From assembly GCF_022808815.1 (NCBI RefSeq), contig NZ_JAKZLC010000001.1, positions 62,001 to 126,000 of the forward strand: a DNA stretch of 64,000 nt, written 5' to 3'. A program made the translations under genes and the position numbers. Below are positions 16,009 to 24,741 of the stretch, piece after piece. The stretch is from Geothrix paludis (GTDB lineage Bacteria; Acidobacteriota; Holophagae; Holophagales; Holophagaceae). The notes under the pieces were generated by a model. That model was not told the DNA's origin. It searched no databases and worked only from the letters and a program-made list of their open reading frames with translations. The first letter of the stretch is position 1. Every line of letters begins with the position of its first letter.

Positions 16009-17691
16009 ATGAAGCTGCTGTTCTCCCTCATCCAGGTGGCGTCTTTTTTCTTGTTCGTGGCCTACGCCTACTGCAACTCCCCCATGTTCCGGATGCGCCG
16101 CCTGGAGGCCGCCTCGCGCCGGGACCTGGCCGTCATGTACCTCTTCTTCTCGGTGATCTCCATCGGGGGGACCTACCTCGGCCTCCCGGTGCACGGGGCC
16201 CTGGCCAACACCCGCGCCATCGGGCCCGTGCTGGCCGGGCTCGTGGGGGGGCCGTACCTGGGGCTGGCGGTGGGGCTCACGGGAGGGCTGCACCGGTACT
16301 TCTATGGGGGGTTCACGGCCCTGGCCTGCGGCGTGTCCACCACGGTGGAGGGTGCCCTGGGTGGCGTCGTCCACCTCTACCTGGCGCGGCGGTACGGGGC
16401 GGAACGCCCCCTCAGTCCCCTCACGGCCCTGGTCACGATGATGGTGGCGGAGGCCCTGCAGATGATCATCATCCTGCTGGTGGCCCGGCCCTTCCCGGAC
16501 GCCCTCCAGCTCGTGGAGGCCATCGCCTTCCCGATGATCGCCGCCAATTCACTGGGGGCCGCGATCTTCATGAGCATCCTGCGGGACCGCCGCGATCTCT
16601 ACGACCAGGTGGGGGCCGCCTCGACGGCCCGGGCCCTCCGCATCGCGGGGCGGACCCTGGGGCCGCTCGCCAAGGGCTTCACGCCCGACGTGGCCCCGGA
16701 GCTCGCGAAGATCATCCTGGAGGAGACCGGGGTCGGAGCCGTGGCCATCACGGACACCCAGACCGTGCTGGCCTTCGTCGGGATTGGGTCGGACCACCAC
16801 AAACCGGGCATGACCCTCGCGCCCGAGTGCCACCGCGCCATCCTCCATCGGGATGTCCAGTTCATGGACGGCGCGCACGAGCCCTATCACTGCGGGTATT
16901 CGGACCAGTGCCCGCTGGGCTCGGTGCTGGTGATCCCGCTGCAGGTGGACGGCGAGGTGATCGGGACCATCAAGCTCTTCGAGCCCGCCAGCAAGCGCTT
17001 CCTGAGCATCAACCGCACCCTGGGCGAAGGGCTCGCGCAGCTCCTGGCCACGCAGCTGCTCCGGGCGCGCTACGAGGAGCAGAAGAACCTGCTGGTGCTG
17101 GCGGAGCTGAAGCTCGCCCACGCCCAGATCAATCCCCACTTCCTGTTCAACTCGCTCACCACCATCCAGGCCATCATGCGCCGCGACGCGAACCGGGCCC
17201 GGGAGCTGCTGAACCACCTCTCGACCTTCTTCCGGATGAACCTCAAGCGCAGTCCCGAGTTCTCCACCCTGGAGGAGGAACTCACCCACGTGAACGCCTA
17301 CCTGGAGATCGAGAAGGCCCGCTTCCAGGAGCGGCTGACCGTGGCGATCGACGTGGATCCCACCCTGCTCCAGGTGAAGCTGCCCACCTTCACCCTTCAG
17401 CCCCTCCTGGAAAACGCCATCAAGCACGGCATCGCCGACAAGCTGGAGCCCGGATCGGCGCGCATCCACGCCTTCTGGGAGGACGGCGCCGCGCGGATCG
17501 ACGTGGAGGACGACGCTGGCACCTATTTCGAGCGCAAGGAGCGCGGGAAGGATGGGCTCGGGCTCGGGATCGTGGAGAAGCGCATCCGGAACCTCCTGAA
17601 AGGGGGATCCGGCCTGACCGTGACCTGCGATCCCCATGTGCGGACCTGCGTGTCGATCCGCATCCCCGCGGAGGAGGCCCGGGCATCATGA
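16009..17691 (+). CDS. LytS-family sensor histidine kinase (5TMR-LYT, GAF, HisKA_7TM-like His_kinase)
   Basis: Membrane sensor of a two-component pair. 560 residues from ATG 16009, with AAGGAGG ahead. About six N-terminal membrane helices include the LYT block (LGLPVHGALANTRAIGPVLA, then VGLTGGLHRYFYGG); a GAF-like domain spans about 205-345; the His-kinase box is AHAQINPHFLFNSL near 367-380 with the phospho-acceptor His in NPHF; the ATPase N-box is LLENAIKHGI, and GLGLGIVEKRI is the G-box. Relatives such as LytS, BtsS and YpdA sense membrane potential or external pyruvate-like acids; the signal here is unknown. The stop overlaps its regulator gene (ATGA), so the pair is coupled. Confidence 0.9.
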   Translation: MKLLFSLIQVASFFLFVAYAYCNSPMFRMRRLEAASRRDLAVMYLFFSVISIGGTYLGLPVHGALANTRAIGPVLAGLVGGPYLGLAVGLTGGLHRYFYGGFTALACGVSTTVEGALGGVVHLYLARRYGAERPLSPLTALVTMMVAEALQMIIILLVARPFPDALQLVEAIAFPMIAANSLGAAIFMSILRDRRDLYDQVGAASTARALRIAGRTLGPLAKGFTPDVAPELAKIILEETGVGAVAITDTQTVLAFVGIGSDHHKPGMTLAPECHRAILHRDVQFMDGAHEPYHCGYSDQCPLGSVLVIPLQVDGEVIGTIKLFEPASKRFLSINRTLGEGLAQLLATQLLRARYEEQKNLLVLAELKLAHAQINPHFLFNSLTTIQAIMRRDANRARELLNHLSTFFRMNLKRSPEFSTLEEELTHVNAYLEIEKARFQERLTVAIDVDPTLLQVKLPTFTLQPLLENAIKHGIADKLEPGSARIHAFWEDGAARIDVEDDAGTYFERKERGKDGLGLGIVEKRIRNLLKGGSGLTVTCDPHVRTCVSIRIPAEEARAS

Positions 17692-18401
17692 TGCGGACCC
17701 TGATCGTCGACGACGAGATGCACGTGCGGGAGGAACTGGAGACGCTGCTCTCCGAGACCGGGGAATACCTGGTGCTGGGCACCTGCTCCAACGCGATCCA
17801 GGCCCTGCGCGCGGTGAAGGCCATGCGGCCCGAGGTGATGTTCCTGGACATCCACATGCCCAAGATCGACGGTTTCCAGTTCCTGGGGATGCTCGATCCG
17901 GACGTGATGCCCCTGGTCGTGTTCGTGACGGCCTACGACGAGTACGCCCTCAAGGCCTTCGAGGAGAGCGCCCTGGACTACCTGCTCAAGCCCGTCCAGG
18001 CGGACCGCCTCGCCCGCACCACCGAGAAGCTGAAGCGGTTCCTCCGGGAGGGGAGCAAGCCGGCCTACGACAGCCCTTCCATCGAGCGGATCCCGTGTAT
18101 CTCGGGACACGGCATCAAGCTCGTGGACGTGGCGGAGATCGAGTTCGTGCGCTCCAGCGAAAGCGGCGTCCACCTGGTGACCGAGAAGGGCGAATTCCTC
18201 ACGGAACTCACTCTGACGGTCCTGGAGGCCAAGGTGCCGTCCCTGGCCCGGTGCCACAAGCAGGTGCTGGTGAACCTCCGCCAGATCGACGAGATCCTCC
18301 GCCAGGACGCGTCATCGCTCATCCGGACCCGGTCAGGGAAGCTCGTGCCTGTCAGCCGCCGGTTCCTGCCCCAGCTCAAGGAGCGGCTGCTGATCCGCTG
18401 A
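17688..18401 (+). CDS. LytTR-family response regulator
   Basis: 237-residue partner of the LytS kinase. Receiver domain (1-120): LIVDDEMHVREEL, phosphoacceptor Asp in VMFLDIHMPKIDG, switch Thr in FVTAYDEYA and Lys in LLKPV. LytTR DNA-binding domain (about 135-237): ISGHGIKLVDVAEIEFVRS, VHLVTEKGEF and ending VPVSRRFLPQLKERLL, as in AlgR/LytR proteins that bind tandem sites. Two ATGs are adjacent; the first overlaps the kinase stop. The last 69 bases overlap the 3' end of convergent lpxK. Target genes are not identifiable here; the liv operon is divergent from lytS and is a candidate. Confidence 0.9.
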   Translation: MMRTLIVDDEMHVREELETLLSETGEYLVLGTCSNAIQALRAVKAMRPEVMFLDIHMPKIDGFQFLGMLDPDVMPLVVFVTAYDEYALKAFEESALDYLLKPVQADRLARTTEKLKRFLREGSKPAYDSPSIERIPCISGHGIKLVDVAEIEFVRSSESGVHLVTEKGEFLTELTLTVLEAKVPSLARCHKQVLVNLRQIDEILRQDASSLIRTRSGKLVPVSRRFLPQLKERLLIR

Positions 18402-19451
18402 GGTCGATCGGGCGGCCAGGCCAGTCCGGACCCAGGCCAGCAGGGGCTCTCCGCCGGCCACGTGCTGCTCTGCCACGTACAGGGGAAGCTCCAGCGCGGA
18501 ACGGTGCTCCGGACCCAGCTTGACCGCGTCCTTCTCCGTGCAGACGAGCCAGGCCGCGCCCGCCTCCCGCGCCTTGGCCTGGAGCCAGGCCAAGCCGGCA
18601 GGCGAGGGGCCCTGATGGTCCGGGTAGCTGTGGGTTCCGGCCCACGCCTGGCCGGCCACCAGCAGGTCGGCGTAGAAGGCTTCCGGGTGGCCGAGGCCGC
18701 ACCAGGCGAAGGCGGGCCCGAGACCGGGCCCCAGGCCGGGAAGGAGGAGGGGGCTGTGGTCGCCCGTGCCCCACCGGCGCAGCGCCCCCAGGGTGAAATC
18801 CACCCAGAAGAGGGGTCCGCCGCTGCCGTGGCGGTCCCACCAGGCCTCGACCATCGCGCGATCTTTCACCCGGGCGGCTCTCGTGATCACCAGCGCATGG
18901 GCCCGGCGGGCGCTGTCCACGGGTTCGCGCAGGTCGCCCAGGGGCAGCATCCGTCCGTTTCCCCAGAGCCTCACGCCATCGAGCACCAGCAGGTCCAGGT
19001 CCCGGTGGAGGGCGCGGTGCTGGAAGCCGTCGTCCAGCAGCAGGCAGCTCAAGCTCGGGCGCTGGGCCAGGGCCCGGAGGGCGGCCGCATGCCGCTTCCG
19101 CCCCACCACCATCCGTTCCGGGCCCAGGCGCCGGGCCATGAGCAGGGGCTCGTCGCCGGTCTGGCGGGGGTCGGAATCCGCCTCCACGCTCATGGGATCG
19201 ATGTCCCGCCGCCCGCCGTAGCCTCGCGACAGCACAGCGTTGGTCCATCCGGCGGCCTCCAGCCCTTCGGCCAGGAACAGGGTGAGGGGCGTCTTCCCGG
19301 TTCCCCCGGCGCTGAGGTTGCCGATGGACACCACCGGGACGGGGACGCGGGAGATCCGTTCGGGATGGGCATCGAAGCTGCGGTTCCGGGCACGCACGAC
19401 CATCCCATACAAGGGGGACAGCGGGGCGGCCAGATGGCGCAGAATGGACAT
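18333..19451 (-). CDS. lpxK: Tetraacyldisaccharide 4'-kinase
   Basis: Phosphorylates the 4' position of the lipid A disaccharide at the inner membrane, so the organism makes lipopolysaccharide. 372 residues: an N-terminal membrane-associated segment (ILRHLAAPLSPLYGMVVRAR), SIGNLSAGGTGKTPLTLFLA with Walker A GGTGKT, LSRGYGGR, and the conserved LLDDGFQHRALHRDLDLLVLD block. The start has no good Shine-Dalgarno sequence; ATG 19451 is chosen because it gives the typical LpxK N-terminus. The last ~25 residues are outside the conserved domain and come from the 69-base overlap with the LytTR gene on the other strand. No other lpx gene is adjacent. Confidence 0.9.
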   Translation of the reverse strand: MSILRHLAAPLSPLYGMVVRARNRSFDAHPERISRVPVPVVSIGNLSAGGTGKTPLTLFLAEGLEAAGWTNAVLSRGYGGRRDIDPMSVEADSDPRQTGDEPLLMARRLGPERMVVGRKRHAAALRALAQRPSLSCLLLDDGFQHRALHRDLDLLVLDGVRLWGNGRMLPLGDLREPVDSARRAHALVITRAARVKDRAMVEAWWDRHGSGGPLFWVDFTLGALRRWGTGDHSPLLLPGLGPGLGPAFAWCGLGHPEAFYADLLVAGQAWAGTHSYPDHQGPSPAGLAWLQAKAREAGAAWLVCTEKDAVKLGPEHRSALELPLYVAEQHVAGGEPLLAWVRTGLAARSTSADQQPLLELGQEPAADRHELP

Positions 19452-19514
19452 GGATCAGAGTGTCCAACAAAACCCCCACGGGGTCACGCCTGGCACCAGG
19501 GCTGCGGAGGAGAG

Positions 19515-20051
19515 ATGAGCGAGGGGATCCTGCTGGAGCCGGTGGCGCGGGGCACGTTGCTGCCTGAATCGGCGCGGGTGGAGCGGCTCCGGGTGGCCAT
19601 TCCGCAGATCCTGGCGGCCCTGGAGGGCGAGACGGACGAGGTGGCCCTCCAGGCGACCCTGGCCTGCCTCCTATGGGAGACGATGCCCCAGGCCAACTGG
19701 TGCGGGTTCTACCGTCGCGTGGCCGACCGGATGCTGGCGGTCGGTCCCTACCAGGGCGGCATGGGTTGCCTCCGCATCTCGTTCGAGCGGGGGGTGTGCG
19801 GGGCTTGCGCGCGGACCGGCGCCACCCAGCTCGTGCCCGACGTCCATGCGTTCCCGGGCCACATCGCCTGCGATGACGCGACCCGGTCCGAGCTCGTGAT
19901 ACCCATCACGGTCAGCGGCCGACTCCAGGCAGTTCTTGACCTGGATTCACCCCACATCGGGGGTTTTTCGGCCGCCGAGGCCCGGATCCTCGAAGACCTG
20001 ATGGCCCGGGTCTTCTCGGATGCGGTTCACCCATCGCCTGGGCTGGGTTAA
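19515..20051 (+). CDS. GAF-domain free methionine-(R)-sulfoxide reductase
   Basis: Reduces free Met-R-sulfoxide, an oxidative-damage repair step, in the cytosol. 178 residues from ATG 19515 (GGAGGAGAG just upstream). The GAF core carries NWCGFYRR, then RISFERGVCGACARTG, VPDVHAFPGHIACD and SELVIPI, matching the fRMsr family (E. coli YebR/MsrC type) including two of its catalytic Cys positions (in GVCG and HIACD). It sits between divergent lpxK and a cNMP-FHA gene 24 bases downstream, with which it is probably co-transcribed. Confidence 0.88.
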   Translation: MSEGILLEPVARGTLLPESARVERLRVAIPQILAALEGETDEVALQATLACLLWETMPQANWCGFYRRVADRMLAVGPYQGGMGCLRISFERGVCGACARTGATQLVPDVHAFPGHIACDDATRSELVIPITVSGRLQAVLDLDSPHIGGFSAAEARILEDLMARVFSDAVHPSPGLG

Positions 20052-20075
20052 CCTAAGACACTCCCCGGGATCTGC

Positions 20076-20798
20076 ATGGCTGAACCCAGCTTCATCGATC
20101 AAAGCAAGCTGCGCTTCCGCGAAGGCGAGGTCATCTTCCGCAAAGGAGAGATGGCCCAGCAGATGTACATCATCCTCGCGGGACGGGTCCGGCTATACGT
20201 CTCAGAGGAGCCGAAGGGCGAATGGACGGAAGAGCTGTCCAAGGGGGACTTCTTCGGAGAAGGCAGCCTGCTGGAGGCCCTGCCGCGCCAGCACACGGCC
20301 CTGGCCCTTGAGGATTCCGATCTCATCGCCATCAACCGCGGCACCTTCATGCGCATGATCCGTCAGAACCCCGAAGTGTCCGTGAAGATGATGCAGCGCC
20401 TCGCGCAGCGGCATCGCGAGCTGGGCGAACGGGTGGAGGAACTGGATGCCAGCCGCCCGGCCAAGGCTGCGGGCACTCCCGTGGCGAACCTGGTGTCCGT
20501 GCTCAGCGGCAAGCCGCATCCCATCCTGGCGCACGGCTCGCTCATCGGCCGTTTCGACCCCACCACGGGCGTGCATCCCGACATCGACCTGACCGAAGAG
20601 GACCACAACCTCAGCGTGTCGCGGCGCCATGCCCGCATCCTCTGCGAGCACGGTCGCTACTTCCTGCTGGAGGAGCCGGGCGTGGCGAACGGCACCTTCG
20701 TCCGGGGCGAGCGCATCCAGCCCGGCGAGCCCCGGGAGCTCAAGCACGGGGATCGCGTGGGCTTCGGCATGGTGGTGCTCTTCTTCGAAAAGAGCTAA
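20076..20798 (+). CDS. Cyclic-nucleotide-binding domain fused to FHA domain
   Basis: 240-residue cytosolic protein with two sensory modules and no enzyme or DNA-binding part. Residues ~10-125 are a cNMP-binding domain (EVIFRKGEMAQQMYIILAGR, then GDFFGEGSLLEALPRQHTA); the phosphate-binding Arg-Ala pair is replaced by RQHTA, so ligand may differ or be lost. Residues ~145-238 are an FHA domain with GRFD, NLSVSRRHARI and ANGTFVRGERI, the expected phosphothreonine-binding residues. It may read a small-molecule signal and a phosphorylated partner; neither is known. It probably forms an operon with the sulfoxide reductase upstream. Confidence 0.85.
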   Translation: MAEPSFIDQSKLRFREGEVIFRKGEMAQQMYIILAGRVRLYVSEEPKGEWTEELSKGDFFGEGSLLEALPRQHTALALEDSDLIAINRGTFMRMIRQNPEVSVKMMQRLAQRHRELGERVEELDASRPAKAAGTPVANLVSVLSGKPHPILAHGSLIGRFDPTTGVHPDIDLTEEDHNLSVSRRHARILCEHGRYFLLEEPGVANGTFVRGERIQPGEPRELKHGDRVGFGMVVLFFEKS

Positions 20799-20829
20799 CT
20801 TTCCACCGGACGGATCGCGGGAGGTGGCC

Positions 20830-21057
20830 ATGGGTACGGACCTGCACGTCGAATTGTGGCGGGATGAACACGGCGTCATCCGGGAACTGGTGCAGTTCGG
20901 CCTGGACGAGATCGGCGGCGCCTGCGTCATCCGGGAGCGGAACAACCTGGACGCTCTGGACGGCGACGTGAACGAAGGCGACATGGTCGTCGCCCGGTTC
21001 GGGGATCCCGAGGATGCGCGTGACTTCCTGCGCGATGAGGGATTCGAGCCCGTATAG
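20830..21057 (+). CDS. Small acidic hypothetical protein
   Basis: 75 residues, start ATG 20830 with GGGAGGTGG ahead; predicted soluble and acidic. I do not recognise a family. The text (VELWRDEHGVIRELVQFGL and GDMVVARFGDPEDARDFLRD) looks like a compact alpha/beta fold. It follows the cNMP-FHA gene by 31 bases and is closed by a strong terminator, so it is the last gene of that unit. Confidence 0.65.
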   Translation: MGTDLHVELWRDEHGVIRELVQFGLDEIGGACVIRERNNLDALDGDVNEGDMVVARFGDPEDARDFLRDEGFEPV

Positions 21058-21069
21058 CTCTTCTTATCT

Positions 21070-21106
21070 CCAGAATGCCGTCCGGCGCAGCCGGGCGGCA
21101 TTCTGG
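21070..21106 (+). terminator. Rho-independent terminator after small acidic gene
   Basis: Inverted repeat CCAGAATGCCG... / ...CGGCATTCTGG with an inner CCGGC/GCCGG stem, beginning 12 bases after the stop codon. No long U-run follows. It ends the 19515-21057 unit. Confidence 0.75.
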
Positions 21107-21141
21107 AGCCGTGAACGGCTCTCTGGTGGAGGAAAACGACG

Positions 21142-21591
21142 ATGAATTCCCTGTTCAACCCGGCCGACCGGGATGCCCTGGCCCGACGGTTCGCGGAACT
21201 GGAGCCGGGCGCCCAGCGCCAGTGGGGGAAGATGGATCCCGCCCAGATGATGAAGCACTGTGCCCTCGCCTTGGGCGATCCCCTGGGCGACCGTCCGGTG
21301 AAGCAGCTCCTCCTCGGGAAGCTGATCACGCCCTTCATCCGGAGCCAGGTCTTCGGGGAGAAGCCCTTCCGTCGCAACTCCCCCACCGATCCCATCTACG
21401 TGGTGTCCAGCCCCCAGGACTTCGAGGCCGAGCGCACCCGGCTGGCCACGCTCATCGACCGCGTCGTCCAGCGCGGCGCCGCGAAGACCGAAGGCAGGAT
21501 CCATCCCTTCTTCGGACGGCTCAGCGGCGACCAGTGGGGGTGCCTGATCTACAAGCACTTCGACCACCACCTGAGGCAGTTCGGAGTCTGA
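21142..21591 (+). CDS. DUF1569 (DinB-like superfamily) protein
   Basis: 149-residue soluble protein with the DUF1569 layout: an N-terminal block ending WGKMDPAQMMKHCALALGD and a C-terminal HPFFGRLSGDQWGCLIYKHF followed by DHHLRQFG. The spaced His residues (KHC, HPFF, KHFDHH) fit the metal-binding four-helix DinB fold. No function is established for the family. The start has GGTGGAGG upstream, and terminators flank the gene on both sides, so it is a single-gene transcript. Confidence 0.8.
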   Translation: MNSLFNPADRDALARRFAELEPGAQRQWGKMDPAQMMKHCALALGDPLGDRPVKQLLLGKLITPFIRSQVFGEKPFRRNSPTDPIYVVSSPQDFEAERTRLATLIDRVVQRGAAKTEGRIHPFFGRLSGDQWGCLIYKHFDHHLRQFGV

Positions 21592-21604
21592 ATCTTTTCT
21601 TATC

Positions 21605-21640
21605 TGCAAAATCGCCCGGCGTTCGCCGGGCGATTTTGCA
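21605..21640. terminator. Bidirectional terminator
   Basis: Perfect 16-base inverted repeat TGCAAAATCGCCCGGC / GCCGGGCGATTTTGCA, four-base loop GTTC. It separates the convergent DUF1569 and etfA genes and has A/T runs in both arms to act each way. Confidence 0.9.
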
Positions 21641-21657
21641 GGTGGGAACGGCGCTGG

Positions 21658-22629
21658 TCAGTTCTGGCCGATTCCCATGGCCTTGGCAGCCTTCGTAAGC
21701 TCAGGCACGACCTCGAACAGATCCCCGACAATGCCGTAGTTCGCCAGCTTGAAGATGGGCGCCTCGGGATCCTTGTTGATGGCGACGATGAACTTCGAGC
21801 CGCTCATGCCGGCGATGTGCTGGATGGCGCCGCTGATGCCGCAGGCGATATAGAGGGTGGGGCTCACGACCTTGCCGGTCTGGCCCACCTGCATGCTGTG
21901 GGGCAGGCCCCAGCCCGCGTCCACGGCCGCGCGGGAGGCGCCGACCACGCCCCCGAGGGCGTCCGCCAGTTCCTCAAGGATCTTGAAGTTGGCGCCGTCC
22001 TTCATGCCGCGGCCACCGCTGACGATGACATTGGCTTCGCTGAGGTCCACCTTGCCGCCGGCCTTGGCGAGGATCTCCTTCACCACGGACTTGAAGTCAC
22101 CGGCGGGGGCCGCCAGCGTTTCCGCGGCGCCGGCGCCAGCCTTCTCGGCGGCGGGGAACACGTTGGGGCGGGTGGTGGCCGTCTGCACGGCGCTGGCGAA
22201 GGTGGTGGTGGCGAAGGCCTTGCCGGCGTAGACCGGACGCACAGCCTGGAGCTTGCCGTCCGCCATGGAGAGGCCGGTGACGTCGGAGGCATAGCCGGCG
22301 CCCAGGCGTGCGGCGGCGCGGGGAAGCACGTCCTTGCCCACCGCGGTGGCGGCGGCCAGCAGCACCGTGGCGCCCTTGGCCTTCACGGCATCCGCCAGCA
22401 CCTGGGCGAAGGCGTCGCTGGAGTAGGAGGCCAGGGTGGCGCCCTCGGCGGTGAGGATCACGTCCGCGCCGAACTTGGCGGCCTCGGCGGCCCCGGCGCA
22501 GGAGGCGCCGGCGAACAGGGCGCCGACCTTCTTGCCGGAAGCGTCGGCCAGACGGCGGCCTTCGCTGAGGGCCTCGGCGCTGGGCTTGCGGATCTGGCCG
22601 TCCTTCAGTTCACAGAACACGAGAATCAT
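21658..22629 (-). CDS. etfA: Electron transfer flavoprotein alpha subunit
   Basis: 323 residues. With EtfB it forms the FAD-carrying heterodimer that takes electrons from acyl-CoA dehydrogenases. The C-terminal FAD domain holds [39 protein letters not shown] and [17 protein letters not shown], then NKDPEAPIF, all standard. Gene order is etfB-etfA, leftward, with 47 bases between. The acyl-CoA dehydrogenase at 55.2 kb is a likely electron donor, though it is 32 kb away. Confidence 0.95.
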   Translation of the reverse strand: MILVFCELKDGQIRKPSAEALSEGRRLADASGKKVGALFAGASCAGAAEAAKFGADVILTAEGATLASYSSDAFAQVLADAVKAKGATVLLAAATAVGKDVLPRAAARLGAGYASDVTGLSMADGKLQAVRPVYAGKAFATTTFASAVQTATTRPNVFPAAEKAGAGAAETLAAPAGDFKSVVKEILAKAGGKVDLSEANVIVSGGRGMKDGANFKILEELADALGGVVGASRAAVDAGWGLPHSMQVGQTGKVVSPTLYIACGISGAIQHIAGMSGSKFIVAINKDPEAPIFKLANYGIVGDLFEVVPELTKAAKAMGIGQN

Positions 22630-22676
22630 GGATGTCGTCCTTTCGAATATCGGATCAGTCAGCGGAGGAGGACCGG

Positions 22677-23426
22677 CTAGAAGACCTTGGCTTCATCCTT
22701 GAGGGCCTGGAGCAGGGCCTGGGCCTGCTGGGCGGCGTCGCCCTGCAGCAGACGGCCGGCGGGGCGCTCGGGGGGAAGGGCCAGGGCGCTCACCTGCGCG
22801 CCAGCGGTGGTGGCGGCGGCATCCAGCTCCTCGATGGTCTTCTTCTTGGCCGCCATGATGCCCTTGAGGCTGGCATAGCGGGGCTCATTGAGGCCCTTCT
22901 GGGCGGTGATCACGGCGGGCAGGGCGCCCTCGACGATCTCCGAGCCGCCTTCGATCTCGCGCTCGGCCTTGAAGGTGCCTTCGCCGAGCTCGAGCTTCAC
23001 GATGACGTTGGCCTGGGCGATGCCGAGCAGCTCCGCCAGCATGGGGCCCATGGCGGCGTTGTCGCCCCCCAGGCCCTTATTGCCGCAGAGGATCAGGTCG
23101 AAGCCCTTGTCCTTGGCGTAGGCGGCGATCATCTGGGCCACGGCGAAGGCATCGCCCTGGCCGTCACCCTTCAGCAGCACGGCGCTGTCGGCGCCGAGCG
23201 CCAGGGCGTTCTTCAGCACATCCTTGGCGGTGTCGCCTCCCACGGAAAGCGCCACCACCTCAGCGCCCTTGCCCTCCTTCAGACGGATGGCCTCTTCCAG
23301 CGCGTACTCGTCGTAGGGGCTGGTGATCCACTTGACGTCCGCAGGATCGAGAGACTTGCCATCCGCGGCGACTTTGATCTTGGTCTCAGTATCGGGGACC
23401 TGTTTGAGGGCGACGAGGATCTTCAT
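22677..23426 (-). CDS. etfB: Electron transfer flavoprotein beta subunit
   Basis: 249 residues; binds AMP and pairs with EtfA. It begins MKILVALKQVPDTETKIKV, has SPYDEYALEEAIRLKEG and the AMP/recognition region CGNKGLGGDNAAMGPMLAE. I start at ATG 23426; an open frame 26 codons longer begins at 23504 but lacks conserved sequence. It resembles the ordinary non-bifurcating group by length. It is first in the etfBA unit, divergent from murG. Confidence 0.94.
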   Translation of the reverse strand: MKILVALKQVPDTETKIKVAADGKSLDPADVKWITSPYDEYALEEAIRLKEGKGAEVVALSVGGDTAKDVLKNALALGADSAVLLKGDGQGDAFAVAQMIAAYAKDKGFDLILCGNKGLGGDNAAMGPMLAELLGIAQANVIVKLELGEGTFKAEREIEGGSEIVEGALPAVITAQKGLNEPRYASLKGIMAAKKKTIEELDAAATTAGAQVSALALPPERPAGRLLQGDAAQQAQALLQALKDEAKVF

Positions 23427-23613
23427 GGGCGCTCCCTGATGCGTCATGGACAAGCCGGTGGGAACCGGCGGAAAAATGGATTCTAGCGCGGCGTGACCTT
23501 CCACTTTACCGGCCTTTGAGGATCTTTGTGCCTGGAATCACGTGTCTGTCTCCAGGTAAGTTGCACTTGCCTTTGGGTAGGAAGGGGGCGCCTTCCGGTA
23601 TGGTGGTCGGATC

Positions 23614-24741
23614 ATGAGCGATCGCACGCCGAGCTTCGATGGAGCCCTCGTCCTCACCGGCGGAGGGACGGGAGGGCATTTCTTCCCAGCCATGGCCTTG
23701 GCGGAAGGCGCGCGCCGTCGATGGCCGCAGCGGGCCATCGCCTTCGTGGGGGCCCGCCGGGGCATCGAGGCCCGGGAGCTGCCGACCAGTCCCTGGCCGC
23801 ACCTGCTGCTCGATGTGGAGGGCTTCCTGGGCCGGTCGCCTCTGCGGGCCGCGAGATCCGCCTGGAAGCTATGGCGCGCCACAGCACGCCTGAAGGCCAT
23901 GTGGCGGAAGGCCCGGCCCTGGGCGGTGATCGGCACCGGCGGCTACGGCGCGGCTCCGGCCCTGCTGGCCGCGCGGGCGCTGGGCATCCCCTACTTCCTG
24001 CATGAGAGCAACGCCGCGCCGGGCGCCCTGGTGAAGCTGCTCGCTCCGAAGGCCCGGCGGGTCTGGTGCGGCCTCGAAGGCGTGCGCTCCCTGCTTCCCG
24101 GGGCGGACTGCCTGGTGGTGGGCACGCCGGTGAGGGAGGCCTTCCTGCGGGACTTCCCGGCAGCATCGGCGCTGGAGCCGCCCTTCCGGTTGCTGGTCCT
24201 CGGGGGGAGCGGCGGGGCGCGGGCCCTCAACGAAGCGCTGCTGGAGATCGCGCCCGCGCTGCTGGAGGCGGCCCCGGAGTGGGAACTGCTCCACCAGGCC
24301 GGCCCCGCGGAGTTCGAGCGGCTGAAGGACCGGCCGCGCCACCCTCGCCATGCGCTGGTCCCCTTCATCACCCGCATGGATGAGGCCATGGAGGCGGCCA
24401 GCCTCGTCCTCAGCCGATCCGGGGCCAGCACCTGCGCGGAGCTGAAGGCCGCGGGCCGGGGGGCGATCCTGGTGCCCCTGCCGACCAGCGCCAATGACCA
24501 CCAGCGCATGAACGCCCTGGCCCTGGCCTCGGAGGGCCGCGCCGCCATGGTCGAGCAGGGCCCGGAGTTCCCGGCGCGGCTCCGCGCGTCACTCGCGCTC
24601 CGCATGACCGACGCGGATGCGCGGAGGCACCTGTCCGTCCCGCCTGAACCCAATCAGGCCGTGGGTCTCAGCCTGGACGACCTGGGGGCCTACTTCGCGC
24701 GGGGCTCCGCGGCCCAGGCCACCACCACGGAGATGAAGTAG
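23614..24741 (+). CDS. murG: UDP-GlcNAc:undecaprenyl-PP-MurNAc-pentapeptide GlcNAc transferase
   Basis: Makes lipid II from lipid I at the cytoplasmic face of the membrane. 375 residues with the N-terminal G-loop LTGGGTGGHFFPAMALAEG, GTGGYGAAPALLAAR, HESNAAPG and the second G-loop LVLGGSGGARALNEAL; LSRSGASTCAELKAAGRG is the UDP-GlcNAc site. It lies outside any division/cell-wall cluster, which is less usual. Its 3' end overlaps that of convergent tatC by 52 bases. Confidence 0.93.
   Translation: MSDRTPSFDGALVLTGGGTGGHFFPAMALAEGARRRWPQRAIAFVGARRGIEARELPTSPWPHLLLDVEGFLGRSPLRAARSAWKLWRATARLKAMWRKARPWAVIGTGGYGAAPALLAARALGIPYFLHESNAAPGALVKLLAPKARRVWCGLEGVRSLLPGADCLVVGTPVREAFLRDFPAASALEPPFRLLVLGGSGGARALNEALLEIAPALLEAAPEWELLHQAGPAEFERLKDRPRHPRHALVPFITRMDEAMEAASLVLSRSGASTCAELKAAGRGAILVPLPTSANDHQRMNALALASEGRAAMVEQGPEFPARLRASLALRMTDADARRHLSVPPEPNQAVGLSLDDLGAYFARGSAAQATTTEMK

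Noticed and set aside
14388-18401. Open frame of 1337 codons on the plus strand across livK and lytS
   Set aside because: Only the end from 17688 encodes a recognisable LytTR regulator; upstream it is antisense to livK and out of frame with lytS.
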